Positions 1-5,125 of a stretch of DNA of 5,125 nt are shown in pieces. The DNA comes from Burkholderiales bacterium. GTDB lineage: Bacteria > Pseudomonadota > Gammaproteobacteria > Burkholderiales > Burkholderiaceae. The stretch lies in contig CANBQJ010000258.1 in NCBI GenBank assembly GCA_947371645.1, positions 1 to 5,125 of the forward strand, read 5' to 3'. The translations under genes and the position numbers were made by a program. The notes below the pieces were generated by a model. That model saw only the letters and a list, made by a program, of their open reading frames with translations, was not told the origin of the DNA and made no database searches. How positions within the stretch are numbered: the first letter of the stretch is position 1; the number at the start of each line of letters is the position of its first letter.

Positions 1-804
1 GGCCTGGTCTCACGCAAGGACCGCCTGGCCATGTTGCTCTATGGGCGGCTGCTTCGCGCGACCGACTTGCTGGTCTACGTGTGTCACGGCCAGGCCAGGC
101 ATTGGCGGGCCTGGGGACTGCGCGCCCGACAGGACACCGTCATCTACAACGGCATCGACACGGCGCGCTTTCTGGACCGCACCACGCCAGAGGACAAGTT
201 GTCGCTGCGCCAGGCCCATGGCCTGACAGCGCAGGACTATGTCGTGGGACTGTGCGCCGTCATGCGCCCCGAGAAGGCCCATGGCGACTTGTTGCTCGCT
301 TTGGCGCACCTCCAGCATGAGGGCTTGTCGATCCGCTGCCTGTTGATTGGCGATGGGCCCACCCGTCCGCTCATCGAACAGCAGATCGACACACTGGGCT
401 TGCGACACACCGTTCGCATCACGGGCCTGTTGCCTGATGTGCGCGCCGCCGTCTCTGCTTGCGACGTGATGGTCTTGCCTTCGGTAGAGACCTTTTCCAT
501 AGCGGCCCTGGAGGCCATGTCACTGGGCAAGCCCATGGTCATGACCCGCATGGGCGGCGCACCCGAACAGGTCACATCGGGTGACAACGGCCTGCTCTAT
601 CCCGTTGGCGACACCGTCACCCTGGCCGCATGCCTTCGTCAACTGGCCAATCCGGCCCTGCGCACCGCCATGGGCGCCCGCGCCGCCGAACGCGCACACC
701 GCCAGTTCGACGTCAGCCACATGGTCAGCAGCTATGAGGTGGCGCTGGAGGCCTTGGTGGCCCGCCAGGCCGTGCCCACAGACAGACCGCTGACCATGGG
801 CTGA
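1..804 (+). CDS. GT4-type glycosyltransferase, 5' end missing
   Basis: The reading frame is already open at base 1, so the start lies upstream; 267 codons are visible, ending in TGA at 802-804. The family normally has about 370-400 residues, so roughly 100-130 N-terminal residues, including the glycine-rich loop, are missing. Counting from the first visible codon, the linker segment VIYNGID is at residues 47-53. The donor-phosphate region MRPEKAHGD is at 88-96 (R89, K92), LLIGDGP marks a C-domain strand, and the E-x7-E motif ETFSIAALE is at 163-171, followed by GGAPEQV. These are the hallmarks of retaining GT-B enzymes of family GT4, which move a sugar from a nucleotide-sugar donor to a lipid- or glycan-linked acceptor at the inner face of the cytoplasmic membrane. 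Donor, acceptor and linkage cannot be read from the sequence. It runs opposite to the next three genes and so belongs to a different transcript. The ATG at 31-33 is internal, not the start. Confidence 0.93.
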   Translation, partial: GLVSRKDRLAMLLYGRLLRATDLLVYVCHGQARHWRAWGLRARQDTVIYNGIDTARFLDRTTPEDKLSLRQAHGLTAQDYVVGLCAVMRPEKAHGDLLLALAHLQHEGLSIRCLLIGDGPTRPLIEQQIDTLGLRHTVRITGLLPDVRAAVSACDVMVLPSVETFSIAALEAMSLGKPMVMTRMGGAPEQVTSGDNGLLYPVGDTVTLAACLRQLANPALRTAMGARAAERAHRQFDVSHMVSSYEVALEALVARQAVPTDRPLTMG

Positions 805-826
805 AGGCTGGGCGGCGGGCCAGTCG

Positions 827-2011
827 CTAGGCGGTCTCAGGCATGGGCCAGCAGGGCGTGGCGCTCTGGCTGCCTTGCTGAGGCAGCAGGCCACAGACCT
901 GGGCATAGATGGCCTGCGTGGACCGCGCATTGCGCTCCCAGCTGAACTTGCCTGTTGCCCATGCCTTGCGCGCCTCACGTTGCGCGTCCGTCTCTGGTGC
1001 CGCTGCGATCGCCTTCAAGCGCTGGGCCAGGGCCGGCACATCACCCAGCGGAAAGTGGCAATCCGATGGCAGTCCGATTTCGACATTGGCCGGGATGTCG
1101 CTGGCCAGCACGCGCACGCCATGTGACAAGGCCTCCAGGATGGCGATGGGCAGCCCCTCATGCGAGGAAGGCAGGACAAAGAGGCCCGCGTTCGCGTACA
1201 ACGATTGCAGCGTCTCACCCGTCTGGAAGCCCGTCATGCAAACACCGTTCACCCTGGCTGCGGCGTCACACACACTGCGCGCGTAGGCATCGGCGTGGTC
1301 TGCAGCGCCCACGATGGCGAGCTGCCAGCCCTTGGGCAAGGCGGAACGCCGGAATGCTTCGATCAAGTCCAGGTGACGTTTTTCAGGCACCAGCCGGCTG
1401 ACCAGCAGCACATAGCGGCCGGGCCGCAATCCAAACTGCTCGATCAGATGCGGGTCTGGCCGGCTTGTGGGTGGGGCAATGCCGTTGGGAATCAGCACGC
1501 CCACGCGCCCGTGTGTACAGGCCACCGAGCGCTGGATCACGCGCGAGATGACGATCAACTCGCTGGCGCCATGTGCGGCACAGGCCTCGCCCAGGCGCAG
1601 CACCATCTTGGCAAGCGTGCCCCACTTCTGCCGGTCGTAGTCAGGCCCGTGATGGGTGACCACCACCCGCAGCCCCATCAGGCGCGCCAGCCAGGTCCAG
1701 ACACTGGGCCCGATGGCCTGGATGTGCAGGACATCAGGCCGGGCGATCAGCCCGGCGTAAAGCACGCCCAGACCGGTGTGCAGCACGGCTTCCAGTTGCT
1801 TGTGATGGGGCGCCCACAGTTGAACGAAGCGAACACCACGCCACGAGGCGGCCAGGCCACGCGGCCGATAGCCGCTGCGCGTCAGCACCGTCACCCGACA
1901 ACCCAGCTCATGCAGCAAAGGGCACAGCTGTTCGGCGTGTGACTCCACGCCACCCTGCACGCCTGGAAAGCCGCGCAGGCCCAGCCACATCACATGCGGC
2001 GCGGCGCTCAT
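827..2011 (-). CDS. GT4-type glycosyltransferase, DUF1972-like N-terminus
   Basis: Complete, 394 residues, ATG at 2009-2011 and TAG at 827-829; normal length for GT4. The N-terminal Rossmann domain opens with a hydrophobic strand and a glycine-rich loop, RGFPGVQGGVESHAEQL (residues 13-29), as in rhamnosyltransferase-like proteins annotated with DUF1972. HHGPDYDRQKWG (120-131) sits where that group has its conserved D/H-G-x-x-W/Y-x-R-x-K-W-G segment. In the C-terminal domain, PNGI is at 175-178, SRLVPEKRH at 205-213 (R206, K211 expected at the donor diphosphate) and the E-x7-E motif EGLPIAILE at 285-293. It is therefore a predicted cytoplasmic or membrane-peripheral sugar transferase; sugar specificity is not deducible. 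Its ATG overlaps the stop of the upstream gene (ATGA), and a weak AGGTG ribosome site lies five bases before the start, so its translation is probably coupled to that gene. The last dozen residues (QQGSQSATPCWP) look like an unstructured tail. It is the last gene of the minus-strand block. Confidence 0.93.
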   Translation of the reverse strand: MSAAPHVMWLGLRGFPGVQGGVESHAEQLCPLLHELGCRVTVLTRSGYRPRGLAASWRGVRFVQLWAPHHKQLEAVLHTGLGVLYAGLIARPDVLHIQAIGPSVWTWLARLMGLRVVVTHHGPDYDRQKWGTLAKMVLRLGEACAAHGASELIVISRVIQRSVACTHGRVGVLIPNGIAPPTSRPDPHLIEQFGLRPGRYVLLVSRLVPEKRHLDLIEAFRRSALPKGWQLAIVGAADHADAYARSVCDAAARVNGVCMTGFQTGETLQSLYANAGLFVLPSSHEGLPIAILEALSHGVRVLASDIPANVEIGLPSDCHFPLGDVPALAQRLKAIAAAPETDAQREARKAWATGKFSWERNARSTQAIYAQVCGLLPQQGSQSATPCWPMPETA

Positions 2012-3150
2012 GAGAGCACCTGCACCGAGGCACCATCCGTCACGACCTGGTCATGCACGTGCAGCAAGCGCGCAGACAGCCTTCGCCAGTCGTGGGCGTC
2101 CTGCACCTTGACCCGCGCACCATCGCTGGTGCTGTGGCGCAGGGCGGCATCTTGCAACAGCCCGCCCACACGCTGCACCATCGCCCCCATGTCGTTGGTG
2201 GGCACAATCCATCCCGTCACGCCCTGAACCACCAGGCCGCGGTAGAAGGGCTGGTCCCACACGACCACCGGCAAGCCGATGGCCATGGCCTCCAGGCAGG
2301 TGCCAGGCAGGCCCTCGTAGTAGGACGTCGATGCGTAGACCTTGCTGCGCCGGTACAGCGCCACCATCTCGCTGAAACACACCTTGCCGGTGAGCAGGAT
2401 GTTCTCGCCCAGCCCTGACAAGGCTCGCCACACATGGGCCTCGTCGTCGCCGTAGCCCACGATGGCAATGCGGATCTCAGGGTGTGCGGCCACCAGTTGC
2501 CTGCACACGTCCACCATGGGCCTGCTGCCCTTGCGCAACTCGATGCGGCCAGAGAAGATCACGTCGATGTCTTTGACCACCGCAGGCACAGGCTTGAACT
2601 CAGCCAGATCAACGCCATTGGGCACGGTCGAAACCCGCTGCACGCGCCCATATCTGGCCAGCTCCTGGCGGCCTTGCTCGGTGAGCGTGACCACCGTGTC
2701 TGCGCGGGCAAAGAGCTGCTGCTCCATGCGCATCTTGAACCACAGCGACAGTGCCGGCCATGGGCTCTGGAAATGCTGATTGCCATCGAAGCGCCCCGAC
2801 ATGCCCAGATACGTGGTGTGTGCCGTCAACACAATGGGGATGTCGCTGCCCAGGAACAGGCCAGGGATCAGTGGCGGGATGTGCAGGTTCAATGCGGTGA
2901 TGGGCCTGACCTTGTGCAGCGCTTCCACGTAGCGCCTGGCCTGCCAGCTCCACCATGCCAGGCCCCAGCGTGTGCGAGGCAGGTGCAGGTGAACCAGCTC
3001 CACCCCCTTGTGCTGTGGTGCGTCGGGCACGTCATCACCGGTGATCAAGACCACCTCGGGCGCGTTGGCGGGCAGGTTGGAGAGGAAGGCATCAAGGTAC
3101 CTCGCGATGCCGCCAATGGCGTGAAACTGAGGGTAGAGGATGACGATCAC
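2008..3150 (-). CDS. GT4-type glycosyltransferase with GTG start
   Basis: Complete, 380 residues, TGA at 2008-2010. The start is GTG at 3148-3150. The frame stays open upstream past position 3250 but contains no ATG, GTG or TTG there, the first internal Met is residue 117, and the predicted first strand (IVILYPQF) begins right after the GTG. An AGGA ribosome site seven bases upstream supports it. Motifs in order: glycine-rich loop GGIARY (13-18), HTTYLG (111-116) in the acceptor-side domain, PNGVDL (177-182), the phosphate-binding region SGRIELRKG (200-208; R202, K207) and the E-x7-E motif EGLPGTCLE (279-287), then GWIVP (313-317). This is a typical retaining GT4 enzyme, expected to extend a lipid-linked glycan in the cytoplasm. 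It follows another GT4 gene after 103 bp and overlaps the next by four bases. Donor and acceptor are unknown. Confidence 0.93.
   Translation of the reverse strand: MIVILYPQFHAIGGIARYLDAFLSNLPANAPEVVLITGDDVPDAPQHKGVELVHLHLPRTRWGLAWWSWQARRYVEALHKVRPITALNLHIPPLIPGLFLGSDIPIVLTAHTTYLGMSGRFDGNQHFQSPWPALSLWFKMRMEQQLFARADTVVTLTEQGRQELARYGRVQRVSTVPNGVDLAEFKPVPAVVKDIDVIFSGRIELRKGSRPMVDVCRQLVAAHPEIRIAIVGYGDDEAHVWRALSGLGENILLTGKVCFSEMVALYRRSKVYASTSYYEGLPGTCLEAMAIGLPVVVWDQPFYRGLVVQGVTGWIVPTNDMGAMVQRVGGLLQDAALRHSTSDGARVKVQDAHDWRRLSARLLHVHDQVVTDGASVQVLS
2017..2021 (-). promoter_or_regulatory. Weak ribosome binding site for the 2011-827 gene
   Basis: Read on the minus strand this is AGGTG, five bases before the ATG. 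It lies inside the last codons of the upstream glycosyltransferase. The match is modest, consistent with translation relying partly on ribosomes finishing the upstream gene at the ATGA overlap. Confidence 0.45.
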
Positions 3151-3157
3151 GGCTGTG

Positions 3158-3161
3158 TCCT
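3158..3161 (-). promoter_or_regulatory. Ribosome binding site deciding the GTG start
   Basis: Minus strand AGGA, seven bases before GTG 3150-3148. It supports a GTG initiator where no ATG is available for more than 100 codons. The surrounding CACAGGACACAGCC is nearly repeated 40 bp upstream. Confidence 0.65.
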
Positions 3162-3170
3162 GTGTGGGTG

Positions 3171-3185
3171 GCAGTGGGTCACTGC
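3171..3185. repeat. Small perfect hairpin or palindrome between two glycosyltransferase genes
   Basis: GCAGTG-GGT-CACTGC is a perfect 6-bp stem with a 3-base loop, lying 21 bases before the GTG start at 3150. On the transcript it would fold upstream of the ribosome site. No T run follows, so it is not an intrinsic terminator. It may be an operator, a processing or stabilising hairpin, or chance. Confidence 0.45.
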
Positions 3186-3253
3186 GTGCTGGCTGTGATC
3201 CTGTGATGACGGTGCGCCCGCGCCATTGAGTGTGCGCAACGCGCGAAGAAGTC

Positions 3254-4462
3254 TCACACCAGGGCGCCGATGCGATCGGCCACCTCCTTGACCAGGCGCG
3301 GGTAGGCGAAACGCCGCAGCACCTCTACCCTTGCAGCCAAGGCCAGCCGCGTGCGCAAGCCACTGTCCAGCACCACGCGCTCCATGGCCTCACACAAGGC
3401 AGGCACGTCGTTGGGTGGCACCAGCAAGCCTGTGCGCTCGTGCGCGATCAGCTCAGGCAGCCCACCCACGCGGCTGGCGATCACGCAACTCTGAGACGAC
3501 ATGGCTTCCAGACCGACCAGGCCGAAGGGCTCTTGCCAGATCGAAGGGACGACCACGGCATCGGCATGCGCATACACCGCGCGCAACTGCTCATGGGGCA
3601 GGAAGCCCGTGAACACGATGGCACCAGACACTGCCGCAGCTTGTGCCACCAGGCGCTCCTGATAGGGCGTCCGGGGAGCATTCGCGAAGAAGGACGAACC
3701 GACGATGACCAGCCGTGTGTGCGGATGTGCCTGATGGACGCGCGTGAACGCGTCGATGAGCACATGCACACCTTTGTCTTCGGTCAGTCGGCCCACGAAG
3801 AGAAAATGAAACAAGCTGGGCACGACCGGCTCCGCTGGCCCGCTCGCCTGCGGGCCCATCGTCGGCTGACGGGCGAACAACTCGGGGTCCGTCGCGTTGA
3901 GCACCGTGTGGATCTTGTGTGCATGGCCTGGAAAGGCCTGGCGTGCGCGGTCACGGATGAAGTCACTCACGCACAGCACCAGTGCCGTGCGTCGCAACAG
4001 CAAGGCGACCAAGGGCCTGAGCACTGCCATGCCAAGGTGGTCGTTGTGCATGTGCAGCACCAGCTTTTGTCCGTCGTGCTTGCCGATCAGCAAGGCAAGG
4101 ACCGGGTCGTTGTGAACGTAGACCACATCGGCGTGTTCATGGCGCAAGGCCCAGCGCACACCGCCCGCATAGCCCAGCACGCTGGCCAGTTTGGCCAGGC
4201 CGCGAAGGGGGTTGCGTCGGCCGCTTCGCTGCTTCAGTTGACGCCACCACTGGCCCAGGCTCGTCCAAGGCACGCCAATGCGATAGACATCGTCGGGCAC
4301 CTCTGTCATGCCGCTTGCCGATGCTGGCCTTGACACCACGGCCACGTCCACCGGCATGCCAGCCATGCGCCGAGACACCTCGTGCACCCAATGCTCCACG
4401 GCGCCACCTTCAGTCGGTGGCACCGGCAACATTTCAGGGACCACGAAGACAATCGAGAACAT
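3254..4462 (-). CDS. GT4-type glycosyltransferase, CotSA-like
   Basis: Complete, 402 residues from ATG at 4460-4462 to TGA at 3254-3256. The frame extends upstream to a TTG at 4546, but the extra 28 residues (SRLIACAGPC...) do not look like a GT4 N-terminus. The ATG is followed at once by the first strand, FSIVFVVPEMLPVPP, and preceded by a good GGAAGG ribosome site. Motifs: loop PPTEGGAVEHWV (15-26), HMHND (137-141), LNATDPELF (188-196, with Ala where most relatives have Gly in NG-x-D), phosphate-binding GRLTEDKG (224-231; R225, K230), GSSFFANAPRTPYQERL (255-271) and E-x7-E EPFGLVGLE (311-319). The PVPP-x-x-GG opening and the SSFF-x5-T-x-Y stretch recall the CotSA group of GT4 proteins; that comparison is from memory, and most such proteins outside spore formers serve surface polysaccharide synthesis. 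It is the first gene of the minus-strand block and lies head to head with the exported DUF4874 gene, so its promoter should lie within 4463-4612. Confidence 0.93.
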   Translation of the reverse strand: MFSIVFVVPEMLPVPPTEGGAVEHWVHEVSRRMAGMPVDVAVVSRPASASGMTEVPDDVYRIGVPWTSLGQWWRQLKQRSGRRNPLRGLAKLASVLGYAGGVRWALRHEHADVVYVHNDPVLALLIGKHDGQKLVLHMHNDHLGMAVLRPLVALLLRRTALVLCVSDFIRDRARQAFPGHAHKIHTVLNATDPELFARQPTMGPQASGPAEPVVPSLFHFLFVGRLTEDKGVHVLIDAFTRVHQAHPHTRLVIVGSSFFANAPRTPYQERLVAQAAAVSGAIVFTGFLPHEQLRAVYAHADAVVVPSIWQEPFGLVGLEAMSSQSCVIASRVGGLPELIAHERTGLLVPPNDVPALCEAMERVVLDSGLRTRLALAARVEVLRRFAYPRLVKEVADRIGALV

Positions 4463-4467
4463 GAGCA

Positions 4468-4474
4468 CCCTTCC
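4468..4474 (-). promoter_or_regulatory. Ribosome binding site deciding the ATG at 4462
   Basis: Minus strand GGAAGGG, five bases before ATG 4462-4460 (six from the GGAAGG core). It favours this ATG over the TTG at 4546. The site is one half of a small dyad, CCCTT-GG-AAGGG (4468-4479), so it could be partly masked in the mRNA or overlap a protein site. Confidence 0.65.
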
Positions 4475-4506
4475 AAGGGCAGCTCCGGTGTGGCCACCCT
4501 CCACAC

Positions 4507-4589
4507 TGTGTGTACAGGGCCCCGCGCAAGCAATGAGCCTGCTCAATGGCTGCCGGGGTCATGGCTGCTTTCATCGGGCTGTACACACA
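4507..4589. repeat. Exact 11-bp inverted repeat in the divergent promoter region
   Basis: The left arm TGTGTGTACAG (4507-4517) and the right arm CTGTACACACA (4579-4589) are perfect reverse complements. The arms start 72 bp apart, with 61 bp between them. Each contains the self-complementary core TGTACA. The arrangement looks like a pair of operator sites facing one another, able to serve both divergent units, possibly by looping. It is too widely spaced to be a simple terminator hairpin. Confidence 0.6.
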
Positions 4590-4601
4590 CCTGCCCACCC
4601 C

Positions 4602-4605
4602 GGAA
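4602..4605 (+). promoter_or_regulatory. Ribosome binding site deciding the ATG at 4613
   Basis: GGAA with seven bases to the ATG at 4613. The other in-frame ATG at 4607 sits only one base after it, too close for normal initiation, so the shorter protein is preferred. The choice changes only two residues of the signal peptide. Confidence 0.5.
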
Positions 4606-4612
4606 CATGCCC

Positions 4613-5125
4613 ATGGCCACAAGCACACGCCCATCGCACAGGACCGTCGTCGTCCTGCGCGTGGGCTGTGGCGCCATGCTGTCGCTCGGCCTCATGGCCG
4701 GATCGCTGGCCGACTCTGCCCGGGACCGCATCCACACCACCGTCAGGTTCATCGCGTCCTCGGCGGACTTCCCCAACCCGGACCGCGGCTTCTATGGCTG
4801 GGGCGGCAGCGATCTCATCTCTGCCTTCGATCTGAACAGCGTCCACGCCGCCTACGGCAAGGGCATGCGCCTCGTCACGGCCACCGTCTTGCTGGACGCC
4901 TACCGCGACACCGATCTGCCCCAGGCCCTGCTCTCCACACTCTCGGCACGCCTGGCGGCCGTGCGCGAAGCCGGAATGAAGGTCATCCTGCTCTTTGTCT
5001 ATGACGCCTCGGACCAGGGCAAGGACGCCTCAGCGCTCTGGATCCAACGGCACCTGCGACAGCTGCAGCCCGTCCTGGCGGCCCATGCCGATGTCATCCC
5101 CTACATGCGCGCAGGCTTCATCGGG
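4613..5125 (+). CDS. Predicted exported DUF4874 (DUF4874-DUF4832) family protein, 3' end missing
   Basis: The frame is open from 4613 to the last base (171 codons) and continues beyond the window. ATG codons stand in frame at 4607 and 4613; GGAA at 4602-4605 is seven bases before 4613 but only one before 4607, so 4613 is preferred. The first 33 residues form a plausible Sec signal: basic start (R6, H9, R10, R16), a hydrophobic stretch V17-A33 and a likely cut at SLA|DS (33/34). There is no lipobox. The mature part has FPNPDRGFYGW (53-63), the NP-E/D-RGFY signature of DUF4874, then GMKVILLFVY (121-130), HLRQLQPVLAAHADVIPYMRAGFIG (147-171). In this family that last segment normally continues into a W-G-E motif, which would fall just past the edge. 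The family is of unknown function, usually paired with a DUF4832 domain, and its conserved segments suggest a TIM-barrel glycoside-hydrolase-like fold. Periplasmic or secreted action on the locus's glycan is inference from context. Confidence 0.85.
   Translation, partial: MATSTRPSHRTVVVLRVGCGAMLSLGLMAGSLADSARDRIHTTVRFIASSADFPNPDRGFYGWGGSDLISAFDLNSVHAAYGKGMRLVTATVLLDAYRDTDLPQALLSTLSARLAAVREAGMKVILLFVYDASDQGKDASALWIQRHLRQLQPVLAAHADVIPYMRAGFIG

Larger units (their letters stand above)
3151..3205. repeat. Near-exact direct repeat around the ribosome binding site
   Basis: GGCTGTGTCCTGTG (3151-3164) and GGCTGTGATCCTGTG (3191-3205) differ by a single inserted base. The first copy holds the ribosome site of the downstream gene; the second has the same AGGA on the minus strand but no start codon behind it. 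The copies flank the hairpin at 3171-3185. The remainder of the 3151-3253 gap holds no gene or clear promoter that I can see. Confidence 0.5.
4463..4612. promoter_or_regulatory. Divergent intergenic control region
   Basis: These 150 bp separate the start of the minus-strand glycosyltransferase block from the plus-strand DUF4874 gene, so promoters for both units are expected here. I see no convincing -35/-10 pair on either strand. Organised sequence is present: an exact 11-bp inverted repeat (4507-4517 and 4579-4589), the dyad TGAGC-CT-GCTCA (4534-4545) between its arms, and two direct copies of ATGGCTGC (4546-4553 and 4561-4568). Together they suggest binding sites for one or more regulators. 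Calling it a promoter region is inference from gene orientation. Confidence 0.6.

Noticed and set aside
805..826. Possible terminator hairpin GCTGG...CCAG between the convergent genes
   Set aside because: The stem is only about four base pairs with a long GC loop and no T run.
1511..1520. GTGTGTACAG, matching ten of eleven bases of the divergent-region repeat arm
   Set aside because: It lies within the coding sequence of the 394-residue enzyme, encodes ordinary residues and has no partner arm nearby; probably chance.
1160..1942. Plus-strand open frame (260 codons) antisense to the 394-residue enzyme
   Set aside because: Low-complexity His/Gln-rich product with no domain signature; it is the mirror of a well-supported gene.
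2434..3198. Plus-strand open frame (254 codons) antisense to the 380-residue enzyme
   Set aside because: Same reason: no motif, odd composition and full overlap with a motif-complete gene.
3230..4333. Long plus-strand open frame (367 codons) antisense to the CotSA-like gene
   Set aside because: Its product is rich in His, Gln and Arg with no recognisable motif, while the opposite strand encodes a complete GT4 enzyme with all family motifs. Long antisense frames are common in GC-rich genes.
4540..4560. Sigma-54-like promoter on the minus strand (GG-N10-GC spacing in GGCAGCCATTGAGC)
   Set aside because: Only the GG and GC pairs and two neighbouring bases fit; the TTGC block and the CG after GGCA are absent, so support is too weak.
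4613..4669. Lipoprotein signal ending at C19 of the DUF4874 protein
   Set aside because: The residues before the Cys are L-R-V-G, with Arg at -3, and the hydrophobic stretch lies after the Cys, so a normal signal peptide with a cut near residue 33 fits better.
4546..5004. Plus-strand open frame (152 codons) overlapping the DUF4874 gene
   Set aside because: It is in a different frame from the one carrying the signal peptide and NPDRGFY motif, and its product is Arg/Pro/His-rich without motifs.

Overview
The window is a GC-rich stretch of bacterial chromosome packed with glycosyltransferase genes. It looks like the inside of an exopolysaccharide, capsule or O-antigen type locus. High GC, strong G/C preference at third codon positions and the general style of the proteins suggest a betaproteobacterium, probably Burkholderiales. 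That placement is inference from composition and protein style; no marker gene is present.

Layout. (1) Positions 1-804, plus strand: the C-terminal two thirds of a GT4-type glycosyltransferase whose start lies left of the window. (2) Positions 4462 down to 827, minus strand: three complete GT4-type glycosyltransferases read in the order 4462-3254, 3150-2008, 2011-827. The first two are separated by 103 bp that carry a small hairpin and a near-exact direct repeat. The last two overlap by four bases (ATGA), a translational-coupling arrangement. This block converges on gene 1 with only 22 bp between the stop codons and no recognisable terminator. (3) Positions 4463-4612: a 150-bp divergent intergenic region with an exact 11-bp inverted repeat (TGTGTGTACAG ... 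CTGTACACACA) and smaller dyads. It is the best candidate for the control region of both flanking units. (4) Positions 4613-5125, plus strand: the start of a gene running off the right edge. It encodes a predicted exported protein with the NPDRGFY signature of the DUF4874 (usually DUF4874-DUF4832) family.

How the genes may work together. All four glycosyltransferases show the GT-B/GT4 hallmarks: a glycine-rich N-terminal loop (where that part is present), an R...K phosphate-binding pair and an E-x7-E motif. They are expected to act in sequence at the cytoplasmic face, adding sugars from nucleotide-sugar donors to a lipid-linked repeat unit. The DUF4874 protein would act outside the cytoplasm, possibly on the finished glycan, but this rests on position and family resemblance only. 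No polymerase, flippase, chain-length regulator or priming transferase lies in the window, so the polymer cannot be named. I saw no RNA genes, mobile elements, CRISPR arrays or origins.
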